Shown here in pieces: positions 33,721 through 45,919 of a stretch of 64,000 nt of DNA. The DNA lies in the NCBI GenBank assembly GCA_933207985.1, contig OW240913.1, positions 275,614,983-275,678,982 on the forward strand, written 5' to 3'. The number at the start of each line of letters is the position of its first letter. Positions within the stretch are counted from its first letter, which is position 1. This DNA comes from Pelobates cultripes (lineage: Eukaryota; Chordata; Amphibia; Anura; Pelobatidae). Made by a program: the position numbers and the translations under genes. The notes beneath the pieces were generated by a model. That model made no database searches. It was not told the DNA's origin and saw nothing but the letters and a program-made list of their open reading frames with translations.

Positions 33721-34680
33721 TTTGCCCCTTTCGGCCCACACTTTTACCCCGTCCAGAGACTTCCTACTTCGCTGGACACTGCTGTTAGGGGGTATGGATT
33801 TACTTGAAAGATGAAAGCATGAGATTAGCATGGGGTGTGTGTTTTCTCATAGCTTCATCCTATGAGTTTCCCTCCAACACCATCTCCATCAGATAAATGA
33901 TGCTTGGGTAGGGCTATTTTAGTGTTTTTGGTCGATAAGATTTTGTAATTAGTCACATCATAATTGTCAGCACCAGGCCTATGAAAGTTAGAGTTGAAGT
34001 TTATTTCCTCCACTTTTCCTTTTATATATGTTCGCATTGTTTATTTCCATTATCTATAGGGATTACCCCCTGGCTTTAAAAGCAACCTGACATACTCTCC
34101 CTATAATATACTTTATTACAATGTTTTTAAAAACTGTTCAGCTCTGTACGTAAAAAAACAATTGAGGCAGGGCAGGGCATGGTTGAAGGGGTTAAAATTA
34201 TAAAACACCTCCAAATCAATTTTCATAATTCAGTAATTGGTTGATTTAAGATGTGTCTGGGACTTGCTTCAGTGGGTGACTAGCTAAAACTCACTATTTG
34301 TCTGCACTACATAGAAAATAATGATAAAAAGAATCCCTTTTAACATTACCCACACCTATTCTAATATAAATGTTGCCTCACCAAGACAATTTATAAATGG
34401 ATCTGAAGTTGCCCCATCCAAATTAGTCATAAATAAACATAAGGAAAAAAGAGAGGGAATGGGGTTTGGGGAAAGGGGGGTGGGGATGGGGTGGATAGTG
34501 GAAGGAACTCAAGCTTTATGAGGGCAATTTATGCATTCCTAAACTTGGATGAAAACGCACAAGCATTACATTTATGTACATGTATACATAGATGCAGGTA
34601 TTTTGGATCTCTTTGTAACCAGGCCAGATAATTTGTGTGATTCCAAAATAAAAATAACATCTTTCAATCCTTCCAAAACT
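33721..34680. other. No gene seen (right)
   Basis: Mirror of 19801-20759 with scattered single-base differences, for example about 6 extra bases near 34480. Confidence 0.6.
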
Positions 34681-35055
34681 TAGAGTTACATAGTTACATA
34701 GCTGAAAAGAGACTTCCGTCCATCAAGTTCAGACTTCCTCACATTTGTTTTTTGCTGTTGATCCAAAAGAAGGCAAAAAACCCCAGTTTGAAGCACTTCC
34801 AATTTTGCAACAAGCTAGGAAAAAAATTCCTTCTTGACCCCAGAATGGCAGTCAGATTTATCCTTGGATCAAGCAGTTATTACCCTACATTGAAAGATTA
34901 TGTCCTTGAATATTCTGTTTTTGAAAGTATGCATCTAGTAACTGTTTGAACATCTGTATGGTCTCTGATAAAACCACTTCTAAAGGCAGAGAATCCTCAT
35001 TGTTCTTACAGTAAAAAAAACCTTTCCTTTGCCTTAGACAAAATCTTCTTTCATA
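34681..35055 (-). mobile_element. Third CR1-type fragment, 3' tail only (right)
   Basis: Mirror of 19427-19800. Begins on this strand with the inverted GTTACATAGTTACATAG tail. Confidence 0.78.
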
Positions 35056-35610
35056 GAAACATAGAATGTGACCGCAGATAAGAACCATTTGGCCCATCTA
35101 GTTTGCCCAATTTTCTAAATACTTTCATTTGTCCCTGGCCTTATCTTATAGTTAGGATAGCCTTATGCCTATCCCATGCGTGCTTAAACTCCTTTACTGT
35201 GTTAACCTCTACCACTTCAGCTGGAAGGCTATTCCATGCATCCACTAATAATACTTACTGATATTATTTTTAAACCTTTGCCCCTTTAATTTAAGACTTT
35301 GTCCTCTTGTTGTGGTAGTTTTTCTTCTTTTAAATATGGTCTCCTCCTTTACTGTGTTGATTCCCTTTATGTATTTAAATGTTTCTATCATATCCCCCCT
35401 GTCTCGTCTTTCCTCCAAGCTATAATGTTAAGTTCCTTTAACCTTTCCTGGTAAGTTTTATCCTGCAATCCATAAACCAGTTTAGTAGCACTTGTCTGAA
35501 CTCTCTCTAAAGTATCAATATCCTTCTGAAGATACGGTCTCCAGTACTGTGTACAATACTCCAAGTGAGGTCTCACCAGTGTTCTGTACAATGGCATGAG
35601 CACTTCCCTC
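35056..35610 (-). pseudogene. Second CR1 ORF2 fragment (right)
   Basis: Mirror of 18866-19426. The 71-residue frame at 35388-35603 is open through KTYQERL, where the left copy has a TAG, so that stop arose after the copies separated or was never in this haplotype. Confidence 0.85.
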
Positions 35611-37500
35611 TTTCTACTGCTAATACCTCTTCCAGTCTAAATGCATGACCCCGTGTCCTATGTGAAGTCCGGTTTGTGAATAGATTTCCACACAATGGTT
35701 TGTATTGGCCCCGAATATATTTGTATAATGTTATCATATCCCCTCTCAGGTTACTTTTTTCTAAACTAAATAGGTTTAAATTTGTTAACCTTTCTTCATA
35801 GCTGATATGCTCTATTCCATTTATTAATTTTGTAGCCCGCCTCTGCACTTTTTCTAGTGCCATAATATCCTTCTTTAGAACAAGTGCCCAAAATTGCACA
35901 GCATATTCAATATGTGGTCTTACCAGTGATTTATAAAGAAGCAAAAAGATATTCTCATTCCGAGAATGAATGCCCTTTTTCATGCATGTCAACACCTTAC
36001 TGGCCTTAGCCACTGCTGATTGACATTGCACATTGTTGCATAGTTTGTTGTCTATAACAATTCCCCAGTCCTTTTCGTGAGTTGTTATCCCTAATTCGCT
36101 TCCATTAAGGGTATACGTTGCTTGTGTATTCTTTACGCCGAAGTGCATAACTTTGCATTTTTCAACATTAAATTTCATCTGCCATTTGAGTGCCCAGTCC
36201 TCCAGTCTATCTAAACCCCTCTGCAGCAAAGTAATATCTTGCTCACATTGTATTATTTTACAGAGTTTTGTGTCATCTGCAAACACTGAAACATGACGTG
36301 CAATGCTTTTTTCAAGATCATTTCTAAACATGTTAAGTAGAAGGGGTCCCAGAACAGAACCCTGAGGGACCCCACTTGCCACCTCTGTCCAGCTTGAAAA
36401 TTTACCATTAATGAAAACTCTTTGTACTCTATTTTTAAGCCAATGTTCCACCCAAGAACAAGCATTTTCATCTAGACCGATTTCCTTGAGTTTGAACACT
36501 AATCTATTGTGTAGAACTGTATCAAATGGCTTGGCAAAATCCAAATAGATCACATCCACTGCAACACCCTGATCTATACTTCTACTTACTTCTTGTAGAA
36601 CGCAATCAATCAGTTTGACATGACCTGTGCTTCATAAAACCATGCTGATTTTTGCTGATAACCATGTTCTTCTTAAGGAATTCTTGAATATTATCCCTTA
36701 ATAACCTTTCAAATATTTTCCCAGCCACAGAAGTTAAGCTCATAGGTCTATAATTTCCATGCAAGGATTTTAAACCCATTTTGAATATAGGAACCACATC
36801 TGCCTTCCTCCAATCCTGTGGAACACTTCCTGAAAGAAAAGAATCTTGAAAGATTAAAAACAGAGGTTCACTTTCTACACTTAGTTCCTTAAGTACTTGT
36901 GGATGGATACTGTCAGGCCCTGGAGCTTTGTTTATGTTAACTTTCTTTAGTTGCTGCAGCACCTTGTCTTCAGTTAACCAATTACAATTATTCTGCAAGT
37001 TTTTAGTAGCAATCATTTGCACATCTATTGCCATGGGTTCTTCCTTAATATATACGGAGGACCTGCACTTTCATTTTTTTTTTTTTTTTTAGAATTTATG
37101 TACTTAAAGAATGCTTTGGGGTTGGTTTTGCTCTCTTTATCTATCATTTTTTAATTTTGAAGTTTAGCAAATCTAATCTCCTTTTTGCACGCATTATTGG
37201 CTTCCTTATATCTTTTATAGGATGCATCTGATTTGTCAGATTTAAATGCTTTAAATGTCCTTTTCTTATTTTTAATTTCTTGTTTTACTTCTCTACTAAG
37301 CCACATTGGTTTTAATTTGTTTCTTTTATATGTATTACCCAATGGTACATACTGAGAAATGTACCTTTCTAATATTTGTTGGAAGATGTTCCATTTATCC
37401 TCAGTGTTCTTTTCACTAAAGAGTTTATGCCAGTCAATATATTGTAAAGCTGTGATCCGTCACTGAACTTACAATATTCATTGCAAGTGTGTGGCACCTG
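35611..37500 (-). pseudogene. CR1-clade LINE ORF2, right copy (longer)
   Basis: Same domains and the same central frameshift (36559/36606) as 17104-18865. The 328-residue block differs from the left at three residues (two adjacent ones near VFKLKE, one near LFSLEK) and the 142-residue block at one. It keeps 128 bp (about 37359-37486) that the left has lost, in the linker upstream of RT. Upstream of 37500 a CTGTCA/TGACAG hairpin marks the point where recognisable CR1 sequence stops. Confidence 0.93.
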
Positions 37501-38572
37501 TCAAGCACTCTCTGACAGCTCATCAATACTTACCAATCTATAATTAATCACACCACCTCTACTGGATAACCATTCCATCCATTACACACATCACGTTAGG
37601 TAACTATATTTTGACAATTAAACTATGAATATGCACCACTTTACTTGACACTAGTTTTTACAATGGACAATGCATCATGCCTACTGGCAGTAGATACTAA
37701 ATTTTCTTTTTTTATAGAATCAGTTAGTGGTGAGAACATTCTTATCCAGTATTATTTCATGGAAACTTTGTTCCATGTCAAAAGGCTCCAGAAAATGTTA
37801 TGATAGGTAAGGGTTATGTTTTCACATGGAATGAAATCTCCATTTATACGTTGTTTGATAACCTTTCTAGCTATTTCTATTAATTAATGCAATCCAATGG
37901 GAGGGCCTCTCTCATTGTGATCTGCTAACTTTAGCAAATGCATCGTTATTCTCAGAAGCTACAGTCTTTTCTACAAGGCTTACGTTAATAAACATTAGAG
38001 AACAGATCATCTTATGAGTATCAAGGACCATCAAAGCCATCATTTCATACTAGAATATAAGAAAAAATTCTTAGAACTCTTCTACAAATAAAAATAAAAA
38101 ATCGTAAATAATTCAAGAATTAACGAGGATTTTGTTTTTATAGTGCATTAGAAAGAAAGATGGGTAGTATTGAAAGACAAGCAAAACCAAACTGAATTTG
38201 TTGGTTGAATTGTTTTTTATTTTATTTAGTTTTGCCAGGATCGATACTTTGCTGTATGTCTACTACTGCATTAAAAGCAATTACAGCTCTTGATCTCTAC
38301 AGGTAGAATCACTAGAGAGTGTTATGTGGATTTGGAAAGCAGTACAGTGCAAGCCTTCACAGCAAGTAACTGTTTCCATGGAAAATTCTATACTTCACAT
38401 CCTAAAGCCTTGGCACTGTTTGTTATGTCTTTTGTAAGCTTGAATAATGTGTAGAAAATAAATAAATAAAATATATATATATATGAGACCAGGGGGCTGC
38501 ACTCACCTAAACATGCATAAATGGGGTGCTGCTGAGGGCCAATTTATATAATACACAAGATCCAGCATACTC
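37501..38572. other. No gene seen (right)
   Basis: Mirror of 16035-17100. AT-rich with a short TA run near 38475. Confidence 0.6.
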
Positions 38573-38812
38573 ACCTATCCACTAAACATCAACTTTAATG
38601 TTGACAGATTTTATTATTATTTTTTTTTTTTTAAACACCTAATGTATGCAAAAATAATAGGGGTTTATGATCATACATTATATGATCATACATTGCATAA
38701 ACCTGCCACAACGTCAATGTACCCCATCTTTAGGTTCTACTCTAACAGCCTAATGTCTGCTTAAAATCTGTCAACATTGAAGTTCCTGTTCAATGGATAG
38801 GGGAGTGCGCTG
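38573..38812. mobile_element. Short TIR element (MITE), right copy
   Basis: Mirror of 15795-16034 with the inverted ends at 38573-38618 and 38765-38812. Confidence 0.65.
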
Positions 38813-38840
38813 GAAGAAATATATACACAACTGTAAATAT

Positions 38841-38937
38841 GTGGAAGGCATATGGCTGAAATTGTCGGAGGGATAATTTGTCCTATTTAAACCCAGTAAC
38901 CCCTGCTTACCTGTATTTGCCGATTTAGGAAGTTCCT
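38841..38937 (+). repeat. Split direct repeat A1 (right)
   Basis: Shares gtggaaggcatatg, cccagtaacccctgcttacc and ggaagttcc with A2 at 44176-44273, same orientation. Confidence 0.85.
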
Positions 38938-40683
38938 CTGTTCTACTTCCGGTTCGCAAAGACTCTTACGTCATTTCCCGCCCGCCGGCAGTCTGTACGA
39001 ACACAATGATCCAAATTGCTTTCGTGCAATTTCGGGAGTATTAGAAAAAATTAACACAGCCATCGTACGAACAGGCTAACTGTAAGTAGTTCGGTTATAT
39101 GAACACATTTTATATCGTACATTAGTTGCATTCATTTAATTTCAAATTTTGTGTGTTTCTCCATTCAGTTAAATAAGGTTTCAGTCTGCTTCATTCATGT
39201 ACTAGGGTTATTTTCATTCATATGGGAAGCATACGAATGGCATTTGTGGGTTCTCATGTACTTATATATAAGCTATTTCACATAATAGAAGGCCAATGCC
39301 GTTCGCACCAAAATCACAATACTAAATTCGTATGAAGGTTCTGTTTGAGTATTTCATTTCTCTCCATTCCCTAGGAGTGAAATTTGTTTCTTTTTCACAC
39401 ATTGCAGTTTCAAGCATTACTGTTCGACTATTATTTAGGTGAATTTTTTGTTGTATTAGAATTTTGCTGGCTGCAATTTAGGTTGGTTAGACTATTCAAG
39501 TTCATTCCCATTAGAGTGTTACATTTTTCTCCATCCATAATATCTGCCAGCTTAGTCTCTGTCATTTCAATACGTTCGCATGATTCATCAATGTTCATAT
39601 TATCGCTTGCACAATATAAAAAACTGTTTCATATATTTCTATTTTCATTGTCTTAAGTGGATTACAAATTTTATTTTATTTAATTATTATTATTTGTTCG
39701 TTAGATGCCTGTATTAACTATTTTGTTTAAAAGAAATAGTTAAATTAATCAGAACAGCATTTTTCCAACTCAAATTATACCAATTCTTGTTAAATAGATT
39801 AAAGCTTTCTTTTACTTCTTCCCTCCAAAATACTATAATTACAGATATTGGTATGCCGTCATCCAGTCATTAAACCTAACTCAGATTATATAAATAGGTA
39901 GGTCTCTAGTTTTCTCTACCCTATCCCTTTGTTTTGTTTTTCCCTTCAGTCATTTATTCTGTTATAACCAGGACTATTAATAATACAAGTTCTGGCTTTT
40001 CTTTCCCTCTATAAATAGTTTTCAAGTTAATACACTTTCCAAGGACAAGTCCAAGCTCTCCCATTTAACCTAAATAGTTAAAAATTTGGTTAGTATTTAG
40101 TTTTCTCTTTCTTCTTTATTATTCTCGTCATTGGTCTACAACTACTTCTGGGGGCTAAGGTTATAACTCATTCATTATGATATATTTATGAGCAAGTGGG
40201 TATCATCTTACCAAACACGCCCTACCAGTCCACTAGCAGGTACCTGTAAAAAAAAAAAAAAAATAGATATGAAGTAAACTTTTACATAAAAGTCCTTGCC
40301 AATTAGGAATTATTTCTTCATAGGCCCCTTTGCCTTAAATTGAGCAGTCCCGCAAGGCCAACTCCCATCGTCATGCTCGGAGGTACAAGCCCATTGTATT
40401 ATAGTCAGGGCCTCACCTGTCACGGCCAATCTATCTTAAATCTTGTAAATGTCACTGAGGGGCCAACACCCAACCACTTACATCATTGGCACGAAAAGCC
40501 CCCATGAGCCAAATCATAGGTAGAGCCTCTCAAAGCCACTAGGCAATTAGTGAGGGCGTCACCTGTCACCTAATTAGTTAGAATAATATAATTTCGCCTT
40601 TGGGCATTAAATCTAGTGAGCTGGGTTACTTCATACCTGTCAGGATATCATAATAACCAAGTCATCTACTTCACACCCATAGC
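38938..40683. other. Leader region of the Ngaro-like element (right)
   Basis: Mirror of 13917-15665. The 90-residue frame at 39384-39656 is identical in both arms, but that reflects the duplication and not selection. Confidence 0.45.
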
Positions 40684-41838
40684 ATGTCTAACGCTTCACT
40701 ACAAGGAGATGGCCTGTCACTTACCAGTACCCCTACCAGATCTAATTCCCAGACAAGGCAAACCATTGTAACCAGCCCAGCGTTCAGCTACAGATCTTGG
40801 ACAATTCCAAAAATTATGGCTGAACTTAAAAGAAAGAACATTCCCTTTGCTGCCACAGCCAGGAAAGCTGAACTATTTTGCTTGTTAAACACGCATAATG
40901 ATAATGAAAGGCTTGGCCCTAGTTCTGAATGTAATATCCAAAACAGTTTGTCAGAACTACATAACATGATCTGCTCTCTAGTGACTTCTGTAACCACTAT
41001 TAACAACCAGTTGGATAATCTGGAATCCACTAACCAAACAATCCTCCGTAACTCAGCCAGAACCAAGCACAGGAGGTAACTCTAATCCTCTACCTGCTAA
41101 AAGTACTAACATCATTATTCAAGCACATCTCATTCCACAAAACCTAAAACGTGACATATTAGAAGGCAAAGGTTTTAATTTGGCTTCTCTCCTCATTGCA
41201 TCACAGAATATAATTGAAAACAGGTCATACACGTTTGATGATTTATCCGTGGTAATGAAGTCTAGAGACCCTAGACTTAACAGGAAGTTAAATATTCCAG
41301 AGTTTGTCTTAGCCTTTGGATTATATAGGAATGTTATTTGCTCTTCTTTTCCCCAGCATAGAGAGGAACTAGATTTATACTTACATAAGCTGGTGGACCT
41401 AGCTTATAAATATGGAGTCTACGCGTAAAAAAGTCCTTTTCAGCTAGATCCGCAACGTCACTGGCTCAATTCAATACTCCTACTGACTGGGGCCAATTAA
41501 ACACAAAATTGTTTTGCAGACATTTTGAGGGATGTAAAACACCAGCTTGTGCAATATGTTCCTCAGCTTCACATACTGTTAACTTCTGTCCCAATAACAT
41601 TGCTATACCTTCCACTAGCAATGCCAACTCAGAGTTTCAACCAAATATGGCTCAAAGAGAATTCAAAGATAAATTAGGCAGGTCTATCATTTTTCTTGGA
41701 AAGTTCAAGTATGTAATCATTTTAATGCAGGGGGATGTAGTTACAGTGCTTGCAGACTTCTTCACGTTTGCTCACTTTGTTTCAGAGCACACACTAAAAC
41801 AATGTGTCCAAACAAATTGTTTCCAAAAAAATCCTTAA
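40684..41838 (+). pseudogene. gag-like gene of Ngaro-like element, broken (right)
   Basis: Pieces at 40684-41079, 41180-41428 and 41509-41838 match the left copy residue for residue except one (Pro for Ser near 40803). The Cys/His cluster starts at 41512. Frameshifts lie near 41078 and 41428, the same places as in the left arm. Confidence 0.6.
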
Positions 41839-41924
41839 CTCCAATAAACGTACCCAATTTGCAATGTTACTTGACTGATATATCCTTCTTCAAATCTTGT
41901 CGACTTTCTTACCTCTGGTTTCTC

Positions 41925-42747
41925 CAGTGAGTTTCACACTGGCTTTGTTGCACTCCCCACAGGTATTCTAGAATGCCCCAACCTACAATCCGCACTCACA
42001 GACATAACTAGTCTGCAGGAACTCCTCAATAAAGAAATTAAAAATGGTTTTATAATAGGGCCTTTCACTACCCCACCTTTCACTTCTTGGAGAACAAACC
42101 ATCTAGGCATAGCTAGAGGTAAATTTAATAACAAAAAGAGACTCATCATCGATTCCTCAGCACCTCACTCTTCCACTACCCCAAGTTTAAATACACTAAT
42201 ACCATCAGAGGATTTCTCTTTACAATATGCAAAAATTGACAATGCCATACAAGCTATTATTAACTTTGGCAAGGCAGCTTGGTTAAGCAAAACAGACATC
42301 ACAAATGCTTTTAAACTACTACCAATTTACCAATCACTCTGGCATCTTCATGGCGTTAAGTGGGAGAATAAATACAATTTCACTACTAGACTGATTTTTG
42401 GCTCCAAAAGTAGCTCAAAAATCTTTGATATTTTCGCAAAGACCTTGACCTTGCTATTGCATAACAAAAGCAGATGTCCAGTAGTGATTCACTACCTTGA
42501 CGATTTTCTCTCCATTGAACCACACTACTACACACCATACAGTTTACAACACACGCTTTCTCTATTTAAGGATTTGGGAGTTCCGGTAGCCCCAGACAAA
42601 ACAGAAGGTCCCAGCACCGAATTAACTTTCCTGGGTATCATGCTAAATTCAGTATCCATGCAAGCTAGCCTGCCTCAGGAGAAGGTAGACAGGATTTTAA
42701 CCTATATTGAAGTCTGCACCACTCAAGGGTCTTGTACCAAGAAATAA
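41925..42747 (+). pseudogene. Reverse transcriptase of Ngaro-like element (right)
   Basis: Reads FTSWRTNHLGIARGKF, LSKTDITNAFKLLPI, FGSKSSSKIFD and HYLDDFLS (YLDD codons near 42492-42503), then stops at 42747. The 100-residue C-terminal block is identical to the left arm's. Confidence 0.88.
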
Positions 42748-43093
42748 TTACAGTCACTTTTAGGTCAATTCCACTAATCTGGTAATCAAGTCAGTGGCAT
42801 ATTTGGCATTTTACGGTTTCTTGAGACCCAAAGAATTTTCTGTGGAGAAACCAGCTGAACTTAAGTCATGTCTTAAGCAAAAATACTTAGTGAAGTGAAC
42901 GACCATAATATTCTGGCAATCCCTCATACCAAAACTAGCCAGACTGGCCCCCCAGTAGAAATTAATTATTATCCTACTTTTTCCAAATGGTGTCCAGTAC
43001 AAGCATTGGACAAGTTAATTAAAAATCAGATCACAAAAAACCCTGATTACCCACTAGTATCTCTTCAAGGGAAACCTCTTACCAATTATACTA

Positions 43094-43815
43094 CAGCGGT
43101 TTCCAAAGTGTGGGTGATTCCCAGTGGGTCGCGCGAGGGAGCGGAAGAGGAAGCCCCCCAGGAGAAGAGGCTGGCCCTGTGGGTGCATACCGGGTCGCAG
43201 GGGCGGCCGGCCCCCTGGTGGGCCGGGCCCGGTCGCAGCCGCGACCCCTGCGACCCTGGTATGTACGCCACTGCCATGATGTACCAATGTTATGCTTCTA
43301 AAGCTGATTGCCATGGTATGCCAATTGTATGCATCTAAAGCGGATTGCCATGGTGTGCCAATTTTGTGCCTCTAAAACTGATTGCCACGGTGTGCCAATT
43401 GTATGCATCTAAAGCGGATTGCTATAGTGTGCCAATTTTATGCATCTAAAGCTACCATAATGTTCCAATTGTATGCCTGTAAAGCGGATTTCAAGGTGTG
43501 CTAATTGTATGCATCTAAAGCGGATTGCTATAGTTTGCCAATTGTATGCCTCTAAAGCTGTTTGTCATGATGTGCCAATTATATTTCTCTTAAAGTAATT
43601 GTCATGGTGTGCCAATTGTGTGCATCTAAAGTGGATTGCTATGGTGTGCCAATTGTATGCCTCTAAAGCTTATTGCCATGGTGTGCCAATTGTATGCCTC
43701 TGAAGCTGATTGCCATGGTGTTCACTTTTTAAAATATGCACTGAAAGCAAGTGGGTCTTGAAAAATTACCATTTTGAAAAGTGGGTCTCGGCCCATAAAA
43801 GTTTGGGAAGCCCTG
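43094..43815. mobile_element. hAT non-autonomous element inside the recombinase gene (right)
   Basis: 722 bp against 810 bp in the left arm. Flanked by TTATACTA (43086-43093) and CTATACTA (43816-43823). The GC-rich block at 43125-43280 is missing about 90-110 bp between short repeats, compared with left 11350-11450. Confidence 0.85.
43275..43735. repeat. 37-bp tandem repeat inside the hAT element (right)
   Basis: Same unit and about the same unit number as at 10785-11235. Confidence 0.92.
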
Positions 43816-44068
43816 CTATACTATTACTAAGACTAGGCCTCAATCCACATTCCTTCTCAGGTCATTCATTTCGTATTGGGGCAGCCACAGCAGCCTCCAG
43901 TAATCACGTTCCAACACATATCATTAAGAATATGGGAAGCTGGAAATCCTCTGCATAAAACAGATACATTCCAAACCCAGAGACAGAAAAAAAGACTTGC
44001 TTTCTATAATATGTCTAAATAATGTTTCTTGTGAAATAAATAAAAAAGTTTCATAATTTTTTGCCTCT

Positions 44069-44410
44069 TTTTTACAGGTCTAACCTCTCGTCGGTTTCGG
44101 CACACCTCAACCGACTTTGTTTTTATCAAATTACATTCAATTTAATCATACATCCCACTATTATCTCGTACACAAGTGGAAGGCATATGACTGAAATTGT
44201 GGGAGGGATTATTGGTCCTATTTAAACCCAGTAACCCCTGCTTACCTGTCATCGCCGATTTTGGAAGTTCCCCTCCCACCTCAATCTTTATTATTTCATA
44301 TTAATTTAACTAGGTGGGCCCTCTTTTTTACAGGTCTAACCTCTCGACTTTGTTCTTATTAAATTATATTCATTTCAGTCATACGTCCCACTATTATCCC
44401 ATACACAAAT
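44069..44410 (+). repeat. Split direct repeats B1-A2-B2 (right)
   Basis: B1 (44069-44175) and B2 (44324-44410) share acaggtctaacctctcg and ccactattatc, with A2 (44176-44273) between. B1 alone has the CGGTT/AACCG stem. Confidence 0.88.
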
Positions 44411-45004
44411 ATCTATATTTATCTATCAATTAGACATGTGCAATTCGTTTCGGGCCGAATAGGAATTCGGACGAATTTCGGGCAATTCGGACATTCGGGT
44501 ACTTCCGAATGTCCAAATAGCTGAAGTGCCGAATTGCCAAAGTGCCAAATTACAGAGGTCCCGAAGTTCTGAAATTACTGACCTATTGTCCTCCCCCCTT
44601 GCCCCCACCCCAAACCCCTAGTCACCCCCTCCCCCAAAAACCAACGCACTTAAAAAAAACCACAAAAAAAAACGAGCGCTAAAAAAAATTAATCTATTTT
44701 CACCAATGGAGGGTTCCGCTCAGACTGAGCTCTGCAGGGCGGGGGAAGGCTTATAAAACCTTGCCCCGCGCTACAATTAGGCTCAGTGCACTCTGATTGG
44801 TGGGTTTAAGCCATCCCCAACCCTGCAGTGCTCAGTCTGCGCGGAGCCCTCCATGGGTGAAGATGGATTATAATTTTTTTGTGCTTTTTTTTTTTTCTTT
44901 TTTTAAGTTCATCGGTTATTATGGCTTTTTATTTGGCCTTTTTTGGCCAAGATTTCAGATGAAAGAAAACATCAAATGGTAAGTTTTTTTTTTCAGCTAC
45001 TTAG
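44411..45004. mobile_element. Hairpin repeat joined to the GC-rich minisatellite, right copy
   Basis: Mirror of 9501-10085. The terminal TTAGACATGTGCAATTCG lies at 44430. The long inverted arms are at 44697-44742 and about 44825-44870. Confidence 0.6.
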
Positions 45005-45605
45005 TTAAATGGTCCCCCCTCAGAAGACATTAGGTTCCCCCCCCTAATTAGTATTTTACGGCCCCCACCCACTGCTCAGGGGTGGAGGCCAGGGGAGAGG
45101 ACATTAGGTCCTCCCCCCTCATTCTAATTTAGGGCCCCTGCCTCAGGGGTGGGGGCCAGGGGGGAGGACATTAGGTCCCCCCCTAATTAGTATTTTAGGG
45201 CCCCCACCCACCGCTCAGGGGTGGAGGCCAGGGGGGAGGACATTAGGTCCCCCCTAATTAGTATTTTAGGGCCCCCACCCACCGCTCAGGGTAGGGGGCC
45301 AAGGGGAGGACATTAGGTCCCCCCCATCATTCTAATTTAGGGCCCCCACCCACCACTCAGGGGTGGGGGCCAGGGAGGAGGATGTTAGGTCCCCCCTCAT
45401 TCTAATTTAGGGCCCCCACCTACCGCTCAGGGGTGTAGGCCGGGGGAGGACAATAGGTCCCCCCGTTATTCTACTTTAGGCCCCCCACCCGCCGCTCAGG
45501 GGTGGGGGACGGGGGGAGGACAATAGGTCCCCCGCCCCATTATTTTAGTTTAGGGCCCCCACCCGACATTCAGGGGTGGGGGCCGGGGGGAGGGCAATAG
45601 AATGT
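45005..45605. repeat. GC-rich ~70-bp minisatellite, right copy
   Basis: Same eight units as 8895-9500 in reverse. Confidence 0.9.
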
Positions 45606-45650
45606 GCATGCGTGAACAAAGACAACATCACTGTACTAGTCAGTGGGGGC

Positions 45651-45911
45651 CAGGGCCGTCTTTAATAACGAATGGACCCTGGGCAAGTGTTTGCTTGGGC
45701 CCCCTGTCATCTTCCGGCTCCGGCATCAGTGCGGTGCGCGAGGGAGCTGAAGAGGAAGCACTGAGTGCTCTCTCGCGCGACCGCCTTCCTGCCCGACCGG
45801 CCACCCGCCCGCCGGGGTCAGCGGGGCCCACGGGGCAGGTGCCTCGGGCCCCCCAAGAGAAACTGGGCCCGGGGCAGCTGCCCCGTTTGCCCCGCGTTAA
45901 AGACGGCCCTG
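45651..45911. mobile_element. 261-bp hAT element present only in the right arm
   Basis: Ends CAGGGCCGTCTTTAA and, inverted, the same bases (TTAAAGACGGCCCTG just before 45912). Perfect 8-bp target duplication GTGGGGGC at 45643-45650 and 45912-45919. The left arm has the uninterrupted site with one copy of the 8-mer (GCCCCCAC at 8860-8867). The GC-rich interior gives long but meaningless open frames. Confidence 0.93.
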
Positions 45912-45919
45912 GTGGGGGC

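Larger units (their letters stand above)
42895..43990 (+). pseudogene. Tyrosine recombinase of Ngaro-like element, split by hAT (right)
   Basis: 42895-43093 encodes the part ending LTNYTT. The hAT insert follows, and 43816-43955 encodes LGLNPHSFSGHSFRIGAA to WKSSA. The TAA at 43956-43958 precedes the expected catalytic Tyr codon at 43965-43967. Both inactivating events are the same as in the left arm. Confidence 0.85.
38841..44410 (+). mobile_element. Ngaro-type tyrosine-recombinase retrotransposon, right copy
   Basis: Same order in the plus direction: A1 (38841-38937), leader, gag (40684-41838), RT (41925-42747), recombinase (42895-43990, split), B1 (44069-44175), A2 (44176-44273), B2 (44324-44410). 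It is shorter than the left copy mainly because its internal hAT element has lost about 90-110 bp. Confidence 0.85.
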
